The translations under genes and the position numbers were made by a program. The notes under the pieces were generated by a model. That model was not told the origin of the DNA, did not search any database, and saw only the letters and a list, made by a program, of their open reading frames with translations. This document shows positions 1 to 8,314 of a DNA stretch of 64,000 nucleotides, piece after piece (position 1 is the first letter of the stretch; the number at the start of each line of letters is the position of its first letter). The DNA comes from Flavobacterium sp. CG_23.5 (GTDB lineage Bacteria; Bacteroidota; Bacteroidia; Flavobacteriales; Flavobacteriaceae): positions 3,313,001 through 3,377,000 of the forward strand of contig NZ_JAGGNA010000001.1 of the NCBI RefSeq assembly GCF_017875765.1. Direction: 5' to 3'.

Positions 1-426
1 TGTAAATGCGATAATACAATATACTATAATCATCCCCAGATTGTACCACACATAATATTGAACAGTTTTCCTAGTTTTTAGGATGTCCTGCATTAATTGT
101 TTTGTAGAAACAGTAGTACTAATATTGATATAGTTTTTATAAAATACACGAATAAAAACCAGTACAACTCCATAATTAAAATAGTTCAAGACATCAATAA
201 ATGTTATTATTTCAGGCTGTTTAATTTGCTTTAAATATCCGTCGGAGTCAAAACAAAAATTCAAACACGTCCACAATAAAACCTCCAAAACACTAATAAT
301 TAAGATCCACTTCACTATCGAAGACGATTTTTTATGGATCATTTTGTAAATTTCAATTTCCGAAACCTGTTCAAAAGAATCCGTGTTCTTTTGCCAATCT
401 TTTTTCAATAAATCCAGCTCTTTCAT
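1..426 (-). CDS. Membrane protein of unknown function, 3' end cut by window edge
   Basis: An open frame runs from an ATG at 426 to the window edge without a stop, giving 142 residues. It begins MKELDLLKKDWQKN and has three likely membrane segments, around residues 36-56, 68-95 and 120-142. The ATG overlaps the TGA of the upstream sigma factor gene in an ATGA arrangement, so the two are probably translationally coupled. Genes in this position next to ECF sigma factors are often anti-sigma or accessory membrane proteins, but I see no anti-sigma domain signature here, so the role is open. Confidence 0.8.
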   Translation of the reverse strand, partial: MKELDLLKKDWQKNTDSFEQVSEIEIYKMIHKKSSSIVKWILIISVLEVLLWTCLNFCFDSDGYLKQIKQPEIITFIDVLNYFNYGVVLVFIRVFYKNYINISTTVSTKQLMQDILKTRKTVQYYVWYNLGMIIVYCIIAFT

Positions 427-926
427 ATTCCTAATGGATTTAATATTTTTTTTAATTTCCCTTTTATTCTATTCATCTTCACCCTCGCATTCACTTCGCT
501 AATCCCTAATGTTTCGGCTATTTCCTGATAATCTTTATCCTCAAGATACATAAAAACCAGTGCTTTTTCAATATCATTCAGCTGATAAACCGCTTTGTAC
601 ATCAGCTTTATTTGTTCCTCTTCTTCATAATTATACTCGACATCATTCAAGAAATGTTGCCGTCCTTCAAACTCAATAGTGGCTACTGAGCGCTTACTTT
701 TTCTATATAATGTGATTGCCGTGTTCAACGCCACACGATAGGCCCAAGTAGAAAATTTGCTGTCTCCTCTAAATTTCGGAAAAGCTTTCCACAATTGAAT
801 CGTGATTTCCTGAAACAAATCTTTGTGTGCATCATCGCCATTAGTATATAACCTACAAATTTTGTGGATTATATTCTGATTTTCCTGCAATTGCTTAACA
901 AAAGACTGTTCTAGATTGTCACTCAT
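423..926 (-). CDS. ECF-family RNA polymerase sigma factor
   Basis: The product has 167 residues and the usual ECF layout. Region 2 lies at about residues 10-80 (DLFQEITIQLWKAFPKF, then the FSTWAYRVALNTA -10-recognition helix). Region 4 lies at about 108-160, with the helix-turn-helix DKDYQEIAETLGISEVNARV. It would direct RNA polymerase to a small regulon in the cytoplasm. The stop codon overlaps the start of the next membrane protein gene by four bases, so sigma factor and membrane partner form one unit. No clear TAnnTTTG box is visible in the 220 bases upstream on this strand, so control of the operon cannot be read from sequence. The target genes are unknown. Confidence 0.93.
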   Translation of the reverse strand: MSDNLEQSFVKQLQENQNIIHKICRLYTNGDDAHKDLFQEITIQLWKAFPKFRGDSKFSTWAYRVALNTAITLYRKSKRSVATIEFEGRQHFLNDVEYNYEEEEQIKLMYKAVYQLNDIEKALVFMYLEDKDYQEIAETLGISEVNARVKMNRIKGKLKKILNPLGI

Positions 927-1028
927 ATATACGTTAGTAATCCAAAGGTGGATTTTGTTACAATATTAATAATTTTTAGGAGCATAAACTCTTCAATCCA
1001 TAATAAACATTCGTCCCGCTGTACATTG

Positions 1029-1088
1029 CAATCTTTATTTTCTGTAAAAATCAGAAAAATAAAGGATTTCCATTTCCATCGGGGCTAA
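1029..1088 (+). repeat. Dispersed extragenic repeat, copy A
   Basis: The right 25 bases (1064-1088, ending GGGGCTAA) match the reverse complement of 17387-17411 at 21 of 25 positions. The left part is an imperfect hairpin: CTTTATTTTCTG pairs with CAGAAAAATAAAG around a 7-base loop. It sits between divergent genes, where a terminator is not expected, which favours a mobile or selfish repeat over a terminator. Confidence 0.6.
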
Positions 1089-1175
1089 TTTGCACTTTTA
1101 GTTTTCTTAAAACCTTTTCCAAAAAAAACAAAAATTTCGATACTATTTGATGAAATGCAACATTAAAAAACATTG

Positions 1176-1183
1176 TATCTTTG
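1176..1183 (+). promoter_or_regulatory. Bacteroidota -7 promoter box TATCTTTG for NDH-2 gene
   Basis: TATCTTTG fits the TAnnTTTG consensus of the primary sigma factor of this phylum. The nearest TTG lies 26 bases upstream, a little too far for the usual 17-23. Transcription would start near 1190, downstream of the possible starts at 1147 and 1150, which makes the ATG at 1213 the real start of the next gene. Confidence 0.6.
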
Positions 1184-1212
1184 AGAATCAACAAATCAGA
1201 ACTTTTTTAAAC

Positions 1213-2517
1213 ATGAACGTTCCACAATCGAAAAATCCCAGAATAGTTATTATAGGTGGAGGTTTTGCAGGCATTGCTTTGGCCAAACAATTAAAAAATA
1301 AAAATGTACAAGTTGTACTTTTAGATAAACACAACTACCATACATTTCAACCTTTATTATATCAAGTTGCCACCGGAGGACTCGAAGCAGGTTCAATAGC
1401 ATACCCAATCCGCAAAGTCATTCAGGAATACGATGATTTCTACTTCCGACTTACTTCTGTAGAAGAAATAGACACAAAAAACCAAAAAGTCATTGCCGAA
1501 ATAGGCGAATTAAGTTATGATTATCTGATCATTGCCACAGGATCCAAGACCAATTATTTTGGTAACAAAGAAATAGAACGCAACAGTATGGGAATGAAAA
1601 CCATACCGCAATCGCTTAATATAAGAAGTTTAATTCTCGAAAATTTTGAACAAGCCGTTCTTACCACTGATTTGGCCGAACGTAACAGTCTTATTAATTT
1701 TGTGCTTGTAGGTGGTGGGCCAACAGGAGTAGAGCTTGCCGGTGCTTTGGCCGAAATGAAAAAAGCCATCCTTCAAAAAGATTACCCCGATTTGGATATT
1801 GATAAAATGGAAATCAATCTTATTCAAAGCGGAGACAGAATACTAAACACAATGAGTGAAAAATCTTCAATTGCCGCCGAAAAATTTCTTCACAGTTTGG
1901 GAGTGAAAATCTGGAAAAATGTTCGCGTAACAAATTATGATGGACGAACAATTATCACCAATTCTGATTTGACATTTGAAACCGCAACCGTGATTTGGAC
2001 TGCAGGTGTACAAGGAGCAATAGTTGCCGGACTAGATGCTAAATCTTTGGTGCAAAGAGTAGAACGCATTCGAGTAAATGAATACAGCCAAGTGATAGGA
2101 TACGACAACATTTTTGCCGTAGGCGACATCGCTTCCATGGAAACCGAAAACTATCCTGAAGGACATCCCATGATGGCTCAGCCCGCCATGCAGCAAGGGA
2201 AATTACTGGGCGAAAACATCATAAAATTAATTAGAAAACAACCAATGGAAGCTTTTGAATACAATGACAAAGGTTCAATGGCCACAATAGGAAGAAACAA
2301 AGCTGTAGTCGATTTGCCAAAATACCATTTCAGTGGCGTTTTTGCGTGGTTCGTGTGGATGTTTGTGCATTTATTCTCTTTGATTGGATTCAAAAATAGA
2401 GCAGTTGTATTTTTAAATTGGGTATACAATTATATTCGTTTTGACCGTGAAGGACGTTTGATTATCAGACCTTTCAAAAAGAAAAGTTTTACTACGTTTA
2501 CGAGTGATGAAGTATAG
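1213..2517 (+). CDS. ndh: Type II NADH dehydrogenase (NDH-2), FAD-dependent
   Basis: This would be a peripheral membrane flavoenzyme passing electrons from NADH to quinone without pumping protons. From the ATG at 1213 it has 434 residues. The FAD-binding Rossmann motif IVIIGGGFAGIALA lies at the N-terminus, the NAD-binding motif FVLVGGGPTGVELAG at about residues 163-177, and the second FAD contact NIFAVGDIASM at about 300. The C-terminus is rich in Trp and Phe (FAWFVWMFVHLF), as expected for the amphipathic membrane anchor of NDH-2. The frame extends to 1147, but a -7 promoter box at 1176-1183 lies inside that extension, so 1213 is chosen. It is a single-gene unit. Identification is firm; the electron acceptor (menaquinone in this phylum) is inferred. 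Confidence 0.93.
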   Translation: MNVPQSKNPRIVIIGGGFAGIALAKQLKNKNVQVVLLDKHNYHTFQPLLYQVATGGLEAGSIAYPIRKVIQEYDDFYFRLTSVEEIDTKNQKVIAEIGELSYDYLIIATGSKTNYFGNKEIERNSMGMKTIPQSLNIRSLILENFEQAVLTTDLAERNSLINFVLVGGGPTGVELAGALAEMKKAILQKDYPDLDIDKMEINLIQSGDRILNTMSEKSSIAAEKFLHSLGVKIWKNVRVTNYDGRTIITNSDLTFETATVIWTAGVQGAIVAGLDAKSLVQRVERIRVNEYSQVIGYDNIFAVGDIASMETENYPEGHPMMAQPAMQQGKLLGENIIKLIRKQPMEAFEYNDKGSMATIGRNKAVVDLPKYHFSGVFAWFVWMFVHLFSLIGFKNRAVVFLNWVYNYIRFDREGRLIIRPFKKKSFTTFTSDEV

Positions 2518-2556
2518 AAAATTGGCTTTATTAGTGATGTAATTACATTCTTACAT

Positions 2557-2571
2557 AGCTGATAATCAGCT
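2557..2571. repeat. Short perfect palindrome
   Basis: AGCTGATAATCAGCT is a 15-base perfect inverted repeat 40 bases after the NDH-2 stop. It has no T-tract behind it, so a terminator is unlikely. It may be a binding site or chance. Confidence 0.3.
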
Positions 2572-2695
2572 TCTAAACAAGTGTGATACCATTCTTACAA
2601 TATGCTGATTTACAATATTTTAACAAAACTATAAGTTTTGTAAATGCTTGATAATAAGGATGTTGAGTTTTTTATGTTTTTTATTTTTACTTGGC

Positions 2696-2729
2696 TTGTT
2701 TTTATAAATAGTGTTATGCCTTAAGTTTG
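2696..2729 (+). promoter_or_regulatory. Promoter of type III PKS gene: TTG-N23-TAAGTTTG
   Basis: TTG at 2696-2698 and TAAGTTTG at 2722-2729 are 23 bases apart, within the range for this phylum's housekeeping promoters. Transcription would begin near 2736, about 20 bases before the ATG at 2757. Confidence 0.65.
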
Positions 2730-2756
2730 TGGAATTCACACAAAGTTTCAAAATTA

Positions 2757-3977
2757 ATGAAAAGCATTATTATTTCTAATTTCAAGCCTATTTTGGTAGG
2801 GAAATTAATCGATCAACAAAAACTTAACCAATATACAAAGTTTTTATACCATCATTTTCAAACTAAACCAAGTTTAGTTGCTTCAGGAGAAGATGAAATT
2901 TTTGAAGAATCAAATAGTTTTGAGGTTATCTCAGACCAGGTTGATAAATATTCGGTACCTTCTGAAAATATTAATAAAAGACAAATTTTAATTTTTGAAG
3001 AGGTAGAACATTTTATTGAAAATGAAATGGATGAAACTTTACCTTCTGAATATCAATTTCCGGCTAGTTTAGTATCTGGGAAAGGCGATTTGTTTGGACC
3101 TAAAATTGGAATCCGCATGCAATGGTTTAAAGAAAAAATGGGATATGTTTTTGATGAATTTTATTCAACAACAAACTCTGCTCCTGAAAACCTGGTTCAT
3201 GTTACATGCTCCGGTTATTCTTCTCCAAGTGTTGCACAAGAAGCCGTAATAAATAGAGACTGGGAAACAACTCAGGTTACTCATTCCTACCAAATGGGGT
3301 GCTACGGGGCTTTTCCTGCTATACGAACTGCCAGTCACTTGATAAGCGGCAGTAGAAATCATGGAAGAGTAGATGTAGTTCATACAGAGTTATTATCGGC
3401 ACATTTAAATTTAACCGAATTTTCTGTGGCAAACACGATGATTTGCTCTCTTTTTGCAGATGGTTTTATTGGATATTCTTTGTATGAAGAAGATACTTTC
3501 ATGAATGATGATTCAATTGAAGATAAAAAAGGACTCAGAATTTTAGCTTCACATGAGGTTATTATTCCGGATTCATTAGATGATATGTCTTGGGAAATAG
3601 GAGAGTACAATTTTTTAATGACGCTTTCTAAAAGGGTTCCCGTTTTTATTCGTAAAAACATCAAATCCTTTTTAACAACGCTTTGCGCTAAAGTTGATGT
3701 AGATCTGGAAGAGGAGAAATCCAAAATGCATTTTGCAATCCATCCCGGAGGACCAAAAATTATTGATTATGTAGTGGATGCAGTTGGAATTTCAAAAGAT
3801 CAGGCACGTTGGTCGTATGAAATATTGCGCCAACAGGGAAACATGTCTTCTGCTACTGTTCCACATATCTTTAATGAAATTGTTAATGATTCAAGCATCG
3901 CCTCAGGAACTAAAATTGTAGCAATGGCCTTTGGGCCAGGTCTTACGGCCACCGGATTATTGCTTGAAAAAATATAA
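2757..3977 (+). CDS. Type III polyketide synthase (chalcone/stilbene synthase family)
   Basis: A homodimeric thiolase-fold enzyme that extends an acyl-CoA with malonyl-CoA and cyclises the product, giving resorcinols, pyrones or phloroglucinols. From the ATG at 2757 it has 406 residues, normal for the family. The triad is visible: Cys182 in QMGCYGAF, His329 in HFAIHPGGP, Asn362 in GNMSSATV. The C-terminal FGPGLTATGLL also matches. The start at 2757 is preferred because a promoter overlaps the longer frame. Bacterial type III PKS genes often sit beside a methyltransferase and an oxidoreductase; here the gene stands alone between unrelated genes, with its own promoter and terminator. The substrate cannot be predicted from sequence. 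Confidence 0.9.
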   Translation: MKSIIISNFKPILVGKLIDQQKLNQYTKFLYHHFQTKPSLVASGEDEIFEESNSFEVISDQVDKYSVPSENINKRQILIFEEVEHFIENEMDETLPSEYQFPASLVSGKGDLFGPKIGIRMQWFKEKMGYVFDEFYSTTNSAPENLVHVTCSGYSSPSVAQEAVINRDWETTQVTHSYQMGCYGAFPAIRTASHLISGSRNHGRVDVVHTELLSAHLNLTEFSVANTMICSLFADGFIGYSLYEEDTFMNDDSIEDKKGLRILASHEVIIPDSLDDMSWEIGEYNFLMTLSKRVPVFIRKNIKSFLTTLCAKVDVDLEEEKSKMHFAIHPGGPKIIDYVVDAVGISKDQARWSYEILRQQGNMSSATVPHIFNEIVNDSSIASGTKIVAMAFGPGLTATGLLLEKI

Positions 3978-4045
3978 TTTTTCTAAATAACACTTTGAAA
4001 TAGTAAATTAATCTTCTCAAATAGACGAGCAGTTTAAATAATATT

Positions 4046-4101
4046 AATGAGTTATGAGTTTTGAAAATGGAAACATTTGAAACTCATAACTCATTTTTTT
4101 T
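4046..4101. terminator. Bidirectional intrinsic terminator
   Basis: A perfect 16-bp inverted repeat (arms 4046-4061 and 4080-4095, containing GAGTTATGAGTTT) with an 18-base loop is followed by eight T on the plus strand. It lies between two convergent genes and its right arm overlaps the stop codon of the minus-strand gene. Confidence 0.85.
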
Positions 4102-5145
4102 GTAATAATTCACCATCAAATTCACATATTTGTTATAACTCTCCAATCCATCTTTTTGTTGATTCATTTTCAGGAAATTATCATAAAAAACATGAAAACC
4201 AGTTTCGATTGGCGTTTGGTACTCATTCCAAAAGTCCGTGCTTTCCTTGTAGTTTTTTAAAATTCCCGGATGAATAGTTGTTAATAGTTGCTTTTGAATT
4301 TTTTCATTGCGAGCCTGCCAATTCCCTAAACAATAGCGTAAAGCCAAACTATAACCAGAATATTGAACGTATAAATTATCATTTTTTACCGAAGCCAGAA
4401 ACCCAATAAAGTTGCATTCACTTTCACTTGCATATCCCATTTGGTGCGCCATTTCATGATTGGCGGTCATTGGGAAAGTGTACATTGGACCCAAATAATT
4501 TACCTGTGCTTCATTGGTAAACGGATTCAAATAACCGCTAAAACCCATATACGTTAAAGGCAGACTAAACAATGATTTTTTAGTGCTCAAATGGGAATAA
4601 TTAAAATAATCATATAAGACTGCCAGATTTTTATAACCATTCAAATTCATTTCGAATACCTGATCTTGAGAATAGGGGAAGACAACTTTCAAACTGTCAT
4701 TTTTAGTAAGCTGACTTTGAATCGTATTGGTTTTTATGATTAATTTTTTGGTAAAATTCAATAAATCAGCATCCGAATACTCTTTTTTGATTTCCATTTT
4801 TTCAAAAAGCGGTTCTCTATAATAATTAAAAGCCCAAAGCAAATGAAAGAAAAAATAAAATACCGATACAAAACTTAATAAGCTTAGGGTGTTATTTTTC
4901 CATTCTGACTTCCAGTTTTTTCTTTTGTTCCAAAACCAGAGCAACATAGATGAAATCAAAATGAAATAGATAAAATCACCCAGAGAAAAGGGGATGTTTC
5001 CAAAAGCAATTCGTGAAGATTTACTAATTATTGGATACAATCCATTGCTGTAAAATTGTTCCACATTTTCAGGATAATAGGGAATAATTTGAAGAACAAT
5101 TATTTGTATCAAAAGAAAGATTGGAAGAATGTATTTGCGTTTCAC
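4084..5145 (-). CDS. DUF3810 family membrane protein with HExxH motif
   Basis: The product has 353 residues. Three hydrophobic segments lie in the first 125 (about 5-22, 53-72 and 88-108), followed by a soluble domain outside the cytoplasm. That domain holds a metallopeptidase-like motif, NHEMAHQMGYASESE: His230, Glu231, His234, with glutamates at 241 and 243 as possible third zinc ligands. The family is known only as DUF3810; the motif suggests a zinc peptidase, but no substrate is established. The start is GTG at 5145, with no in-frame ATG near. It is a single gene, divergent from pepD. The gene call is firm, peptidase activity is inferred. Confidence 0.85.
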   Translation of the reverse strand: MKRKYILPIFLLIQIIVLQIIPYYPENVEQFYSNGLYPIISKSSRIAFGNIPFSLGDFIYFILISSMLLWFWNKRKNWKSEWKNNTLSLLSFVSVFYFFFHLLWAFNYYREPLFEKMEIKKEYSDADLLNFTKKLIIKTNTIQSQLTKNDSLKVVFPYSQDQVFEMNLNGYKNLAVLYDYFNYSHLSTKKSLFSLPLTYMGFSGYLNPFTNEAQVNYLGPMYTFPMTANHEMAHQMGYASESECNFIGFLASVKNDNLYVQYSGYSLALRYCLGNWQARNEKIQKQLLTTIHPGILKNYKESTDFWNEYQTPIETGFHVFYDNFLKMNQQKDGLESYNKYVNLMVNYYKKNEL

Positions 5146-5213
5146 GGTATGTATTTTCGAATTGTAAAGATAATTACAATATCAATTAGTACTGAAAAAG
5201 AATTTAAACTTTG

Positions 5214-5221
5214 TAACTTTG
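5214..5221 (+). promoter_or_regulatory. -7 promoter box TAACTTTG for pepD
   Basis: An exact TAnnTTTG match 34 bases before the pepD ATG. No TTG is found at the usual spacing upstream, so the -33 element is weak. Confidence 0.5.
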
Positions 5222-5255
5222 AACTTGATAAAATTTAAACTTCAAATTAAAATAA

Positions 5256-6716
5256 ATGAGCCAAGAAATAAGAAATTTAGAACCCAAAGCACTTTGGAAT
5301 AAGTTTGCTGATTTAAATGCTGTACCACGTCCTTCTAAAAAAGAGGAACGTGTGATTGAGTTTATGAAAAACTTCGGAAACAGTCTGGGATTGGAAACTT
5401 TTGAAGACGAAATCCGTAACGTAATTATACGCAAACCGGCTACTCCGGGAATGGAAAATCGTAAAGCGATTGTTCTTCAAGGACATTTGGATATGGTACA
5501 TCAAAAAAATGCCGATACCGTTTTTGATTTTGACACACAGGGAATTGACATGTATGTCGATGGAGACTGGGTTCGTGCTAGAGGAACTACGCTAGGTGCA
5601 GATAACGGTCTTGGAGTAGCCACGATTATGGCAATTCTGGAAAGCAAAGATATTCCGCATTCAGCAATTGAAGCTTTGTTTACCATTGATGAAGAAACTG
5701 GAATGACAGGAGCTTTGAATTTAAAAGGAGGGATTTTACAAGGACAAATTCTTTTGAATTTAGATACTGAAGAAGACGATGAAATCGACATTGGTTGTGC
5801 AGGAGGAATTGATGTAACGGCTACAAGAAGTTATCGCGAAGAAGAAGTTCCAGATGGTTCTGTGGGGCATCTTATTACCGTAAAAGGATTAAAAGGCGGG
5901 CATTCAGGAATGGATATTCATAAAGGTTTGGGTAATGCCAATAAAATCATGAATCGTTTGTTATTTGACGCATTCGAAAACTTCGGTTTGCAAGTGTCAG
6001 AAATCAATGGAGGGAGTTTGCGTAACGCGATTCCTAGAGAAAGCTTTGCCAAAGTAATTATTTCTGAAATGTTTGATGAAGCCTATATTTTTGATATGCA
6101 GGAAATCATCAGTGATATCAAAGCAGAATATAAAACGACTGAACCAAACTTGACTATCGAAATCGTGAAATGCGATTTACCGAAAAAAGTGATGGATTTA
6201 GGAGTTCAGGAAGGAATCATAAGAGCTATTTATGCTGCTCATAATGGAGTGTATCGCATGAGTGCTAATATGGAAGACTTAGTGGAAACTTCAAATAATA
6301 TTGCTCGAGTAATTATCAAAGAGGGTGAAATTTCTGTTGGTTGTCTAACTCGTTCTTCTGTAGAAACTTCCAAATTTGATTTGGCCAATTCATTGCGTTC
6401 CGCTTTTGAATTAGTGGGTTGTGAGGTAGAACTATCAGGTTCTTATCCTGGCTGGACGCCAAATGTGAAATCGGAAATTTTAGATGTTTTAGTGGGTATT
6501 TACGAAAAACAGAATGTTGAAAAGCCTAAAGTTGTGGCTTGTCACGCAGGATTAGAATGTGGAATTCTGGGAACTAATTATCCTGAAATGGATATGATTT
6601 CTTTTGGACCAACTATCCATGGAGCGCATTCTCCTGATGAAAGAGCAAGTGTTTCTTCTTCTCAGAAATTCTGGAAATTTGTATTGGAAATTTTAGCCAA
6701 TATTCCAGTGAAATAG
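5256..6716 (+). CDS. pepD: Aminoacyl-histidine dipeptidase (M20 family)
   Basis: A cytosolic zinc dipeptidase of the M20 family that cleaves Xaa-His and other dipeptides in peptide recycling. At 486 residues it has the length usual for PepD. Metal-site motifs are in place: QGHLDMVH (His77, Asp79), TLGADNG (Asp116) and IDEETGM (catalytic Glu146, Glu147). The dimerisation region GLKGGHSGMDIHKG is present in the middle, and the C-terminal GPTIHGAHSPDE supplies the last metal histidine. It has its own promoter box at 5214 and a strong hairpin behind it, so it is monocistronic. Confidence 0.95.
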   Translation: MSQEIRNLEPKALWNKFADLNAVPRPSKKEERVIEFMKNFGNSLGLETFEDEIRNVIIRKPATPGMENRKAIVLQGHLDMVHQKNADTVFDFDTQGIDMYVDGDWVRARGTTLGADNGLGVATIMAILESKDIPHSAIEALFTIDEETGMTGALNLKGGILQGQILLNLDTEEDDEIDIGCAGGIDVTATRSYREEEVPDGSVGHLITVKGLKGGHSGMDIHKGLGNANKIMNRLLFDAFENFGLQVSEINGGSLRNAIPRESFAKVIISEMFDEAYIFDMQEIISDIKAEYKTTEPNLTIEIVKCDLPKKVMDLGVQEGIIRAIYAAHNGVYRMSANMEDLVETSNNIARVIIKEGEISVGCLTRSSVETSKFDLANSLRSAFELVGCEVELSGSYPGWTPNVKSEILDVLVGIYEKQNVEKPKVVACHAGLECGILGTNYPEMDMISFGPTIHGAHSPDERASVSSSQKFWKFVLEILANIPVK

Positions 6717-6721
6717 TATTC

Positions 6722-6798
6722 AATTTTCAGTCGCAGTTTTCAGTTCTACTTGTGATAGTAAGGGTAACTGAAAACTGAGACTGTGACTGAAAATTTTT
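6722..6798 (+). terminator. Two-part hairpin terminator after pepD
   Basis: Two nested inverted repeats, 6722-6732 with 6785-6795 (AATTTTCAGTC) and 6734-6745 with 6766-6777 (CAGTTTTCAGTT), form a long stem ending in a T-tract. The CAGTTTTCAGT core also occurs in the hairpin at 50803, so this may be a repeat element recruited as terminator. Confidence 0.7.
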
Positions 6799-6804
6799 AA
6801 AAAA

Positions 6805-6915
6805 TTAGTCTCTTTTTGGAGTGTTTTTCTTGTCTCTTTTTTCTTCTTTCTTTTCTTTAGCCGTTTTTAAAGGCTCTTTCTTTGCCGTTTTCTTTGCGTC
6901 TTGACTTTTTGCCAT
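6805..6915 (-). CDS. Very small lysine-rich protein (36 residues)
   Basis: A complete ATG-to-TAA frame of 36 codons beginning MAKSQDAKKTAKKEP. About 40 percent of its residues are Lys and most of the rest are Glu, Asp, Ala and Thr; it has no hydrophobic core. Such tiny basic proteins recur in flavobacterial genomes and may bind nucleic acid or ribosomes, but I know of no proven role. It is supported by a proper start and stop and by a composition that random AT-rich DNA would not give. Confidence 0.6.
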   Translation of the reverse strand: MAKSQDAKKTAKKEPLKTAKEKKEEKRDKKNTPKRD

Positions 6916-6987
6916 GATATTTGATTTAAATTTTGTTTTTAATTTTGGTGTAAGTAAATGTATATAATATTTTGATTTATTTTAATA

Positions 6988-7326
6988 TTATTTCAAAAAA
7001 TCCCCGTCGATGATTAACAATTCAACTCCATTAGCTGCTATAGACCGATGAGAACTTAAATCATCTGAAACAACGTAAGTCATTCCTTTGGAAAGTTGAA
7101 CGTGTTCTCCGTTCACCATTTCGCTGATGAAATCACCTTCGAGGCAATGTACAATATGGCCTTTTTGGCACCAATGATCTGCTAAATAACCTGCAGAATA
7201 AATAACTTTTCGAATTCTAAGTCCGCCTAATTGGATCGTTTGCCAAAAAGCCGTTCCTGTTTCGCCTTTATGTTCCGTTCTTTCTATTTTGTCCCAGTCA
7301 ATGGCTTGGAAAGGTATGTTACTCAT
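6988..7326 (-). CDS. Small cupin-fold protein (DHCW-motif type)
   Basis: A 112-residue single-domain beta-barrel protein. It shows ADHWCQKGHIVHCLEGDF at about 49-66, the region where cupins place metal ligands, followed by a second strand pair ending SSHRSI at about 92-97. The DHWC..GH pattern matches the small cupin group named for a DHCW motif. The function of that group is not known; metal binding is likely from the His and Cys residues. There is no signal peptide, so it is cytoplasmic. It is a single gene with nothing in the neighbourhood to suggest a pathway. Confidence 0.8.
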   Translation of the reverse strand: MSNIPFQAIDWDKIERTEHKGETGTAFWQTIQLGGLRIRKVIYSAGYLADHWCQKGHIVHCLEGDFISEMVNGEHVQLSKGMTYVVSDDLSSHRSIAANGVELLIIDGDFLK

Positions 7327-7387
7327 GATGTTTTTAGATTAATTGGAGTCCTTACTGCAATTCAAATTTAAGTAATTTTTTTTATAC

Positions 7388-7419
7388 AAAAAATCCCCAG
7401 TTGCTTTCGCAATTGAGGA
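7388..7419 (-). terminator. Intrinsic terminator after the carboxypeptidase-regulatory-like gene
   Basis: An 11-bp stem with one mismatch and one wobble (7394-7404 with 7409-7419, core CAGTTGC/GCAATTG, loop TTTC) is followed on the minus strand by six T. Confidence 0.65.
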
Positions 7420-7459
7420 ATCCTATTTTTGGAATTTGGAATATGGTTTTTACTTTTTT

Positions 7460-8227
7460 TTATTTCTTCTTTAGAATTTTATATTCTTCATAGCAACCGC
7501 TAATGGCATCCATAATTTGTAAATCATTTGCTGTCTGTATAAACGATTCAGAATAATTGCATCGTTGTAGAATTTCGGCTAATTCATTTTTATCAACTCC
7601 AAGAAGTACTGATATGGTTTCTCTGTCGAATTTAGATTCTAACAGATTTCGCACGGTATCGTCCTTCTTCATTTCTTTTAGCTTTTTGAGTTCTTTTGGA
7701 TTTTTACCAAAGAAATTATAAAGCATATCTGCAGGATTAAAAATGGAGCCCAATACTCTTCCAAAGGCATTTGGTGAATATTCTCCCGCTTCATAACCTT
7801 GGGTTAAACCCGAAATGCTATAACGGTAATTCTCTTTAGTAGGGATTAATTTTGAATCAACTTCAAGATATCCAGTTAAATTAAAAGGTCTTATGATTAC
7901 TTCTTCCAACGCAATGGCTTTTTCAGTAAGTTGAATTTTGGTGCTTTTGTTTTTTATCCAGTCGTTAGTAACTCGGACTCTTAAAGATTGGAATCCTAGA
8001 ATGGTAAAATGTAGTGTGTCGTTTGGCTGAACATCAATTTCGAAATATCCTCTCGAATCCGTTGTAGCCCCTCTTACTTTATTAATGTTAATGATATTTA
8101 CATTAGACAAAGGTTGTCTCGTATTGTTGTTAATAATAATACCATTAACCTTTTGAGAGGGCTGTATATCTTGTGCGATAGCAGCTGTGGAAAGTACTAA
8201 AAAAAAGAAAACTACAAAATATTTCAT
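7460..8227 (-). CDS. Secreted carboxypeptidase-regulatory-like domain protein
   Basis: The product has 255 residues. A signal peptide (MKYFVVFFFLVLSTAAIAQ) is followed by a CarboxypepD_reg-like beta-sandwich at about 25-105 (VNGIIINNNTRQPLSNVNI, TTDSRGYFEIDV, FTILGFQSLRV), the same domain that begins SusC-type receptors. The rest, about 110-255, is mostly charged and helical and I do not recognise it. No TonB-dependent barrel follows, so this is a free-standing periplasmic or surface protein. Its role is unknown. Confidence 0.85.
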   Translation of the reverse strand: MKYFVVFFFLVLSTAAIAQDIQPSQKVNGIIINNNTRQPLSNVNIININKVRGATTDSRGYFEIDVQPNDTLHFTILGFQSLRVRVTNDWIKNKSTKIQLTEKAIALEEVIIRPFNLTGYLEVDSKLIPTKENYRYSISGLTQGYEAGEYSPNAFGRVLGSIFNPADMLYNFFGKNPKELKKLKEMKKDDTVRNLLESKFDRETISVLLGVDKNELAEILQRCNYSESFIQTANDLQIMDAISGCYEEYKILKKK

Positions 8228-8314
8228 AAACTCATTTAAAACTTTAAAAGTAATAAAGGCGATTGAATATTTTGTAGTTTCCTATTATAATTATAAGAAA
8301 ATTAACAATGATTG

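Noticed and set aside
1029..1064. Terminator from the hairpin CTTTATTTTCTG/CAGAAAAATAAAG
   Set aside because: The flanking genes are divergent, so no transcript should end here, and part of the segment matches a dispersed repeat.
1147..1212. Longer N-terminus for the NDH-2 protein
   Set aside because: A consensus -7 box lies inside it, and the added residues do not resemble family members.
4077..4277. Plus-strand frame of 66 codons
   Set aside because: It is antisense to the DUF3810 gene and begins in the terminator hairpin.
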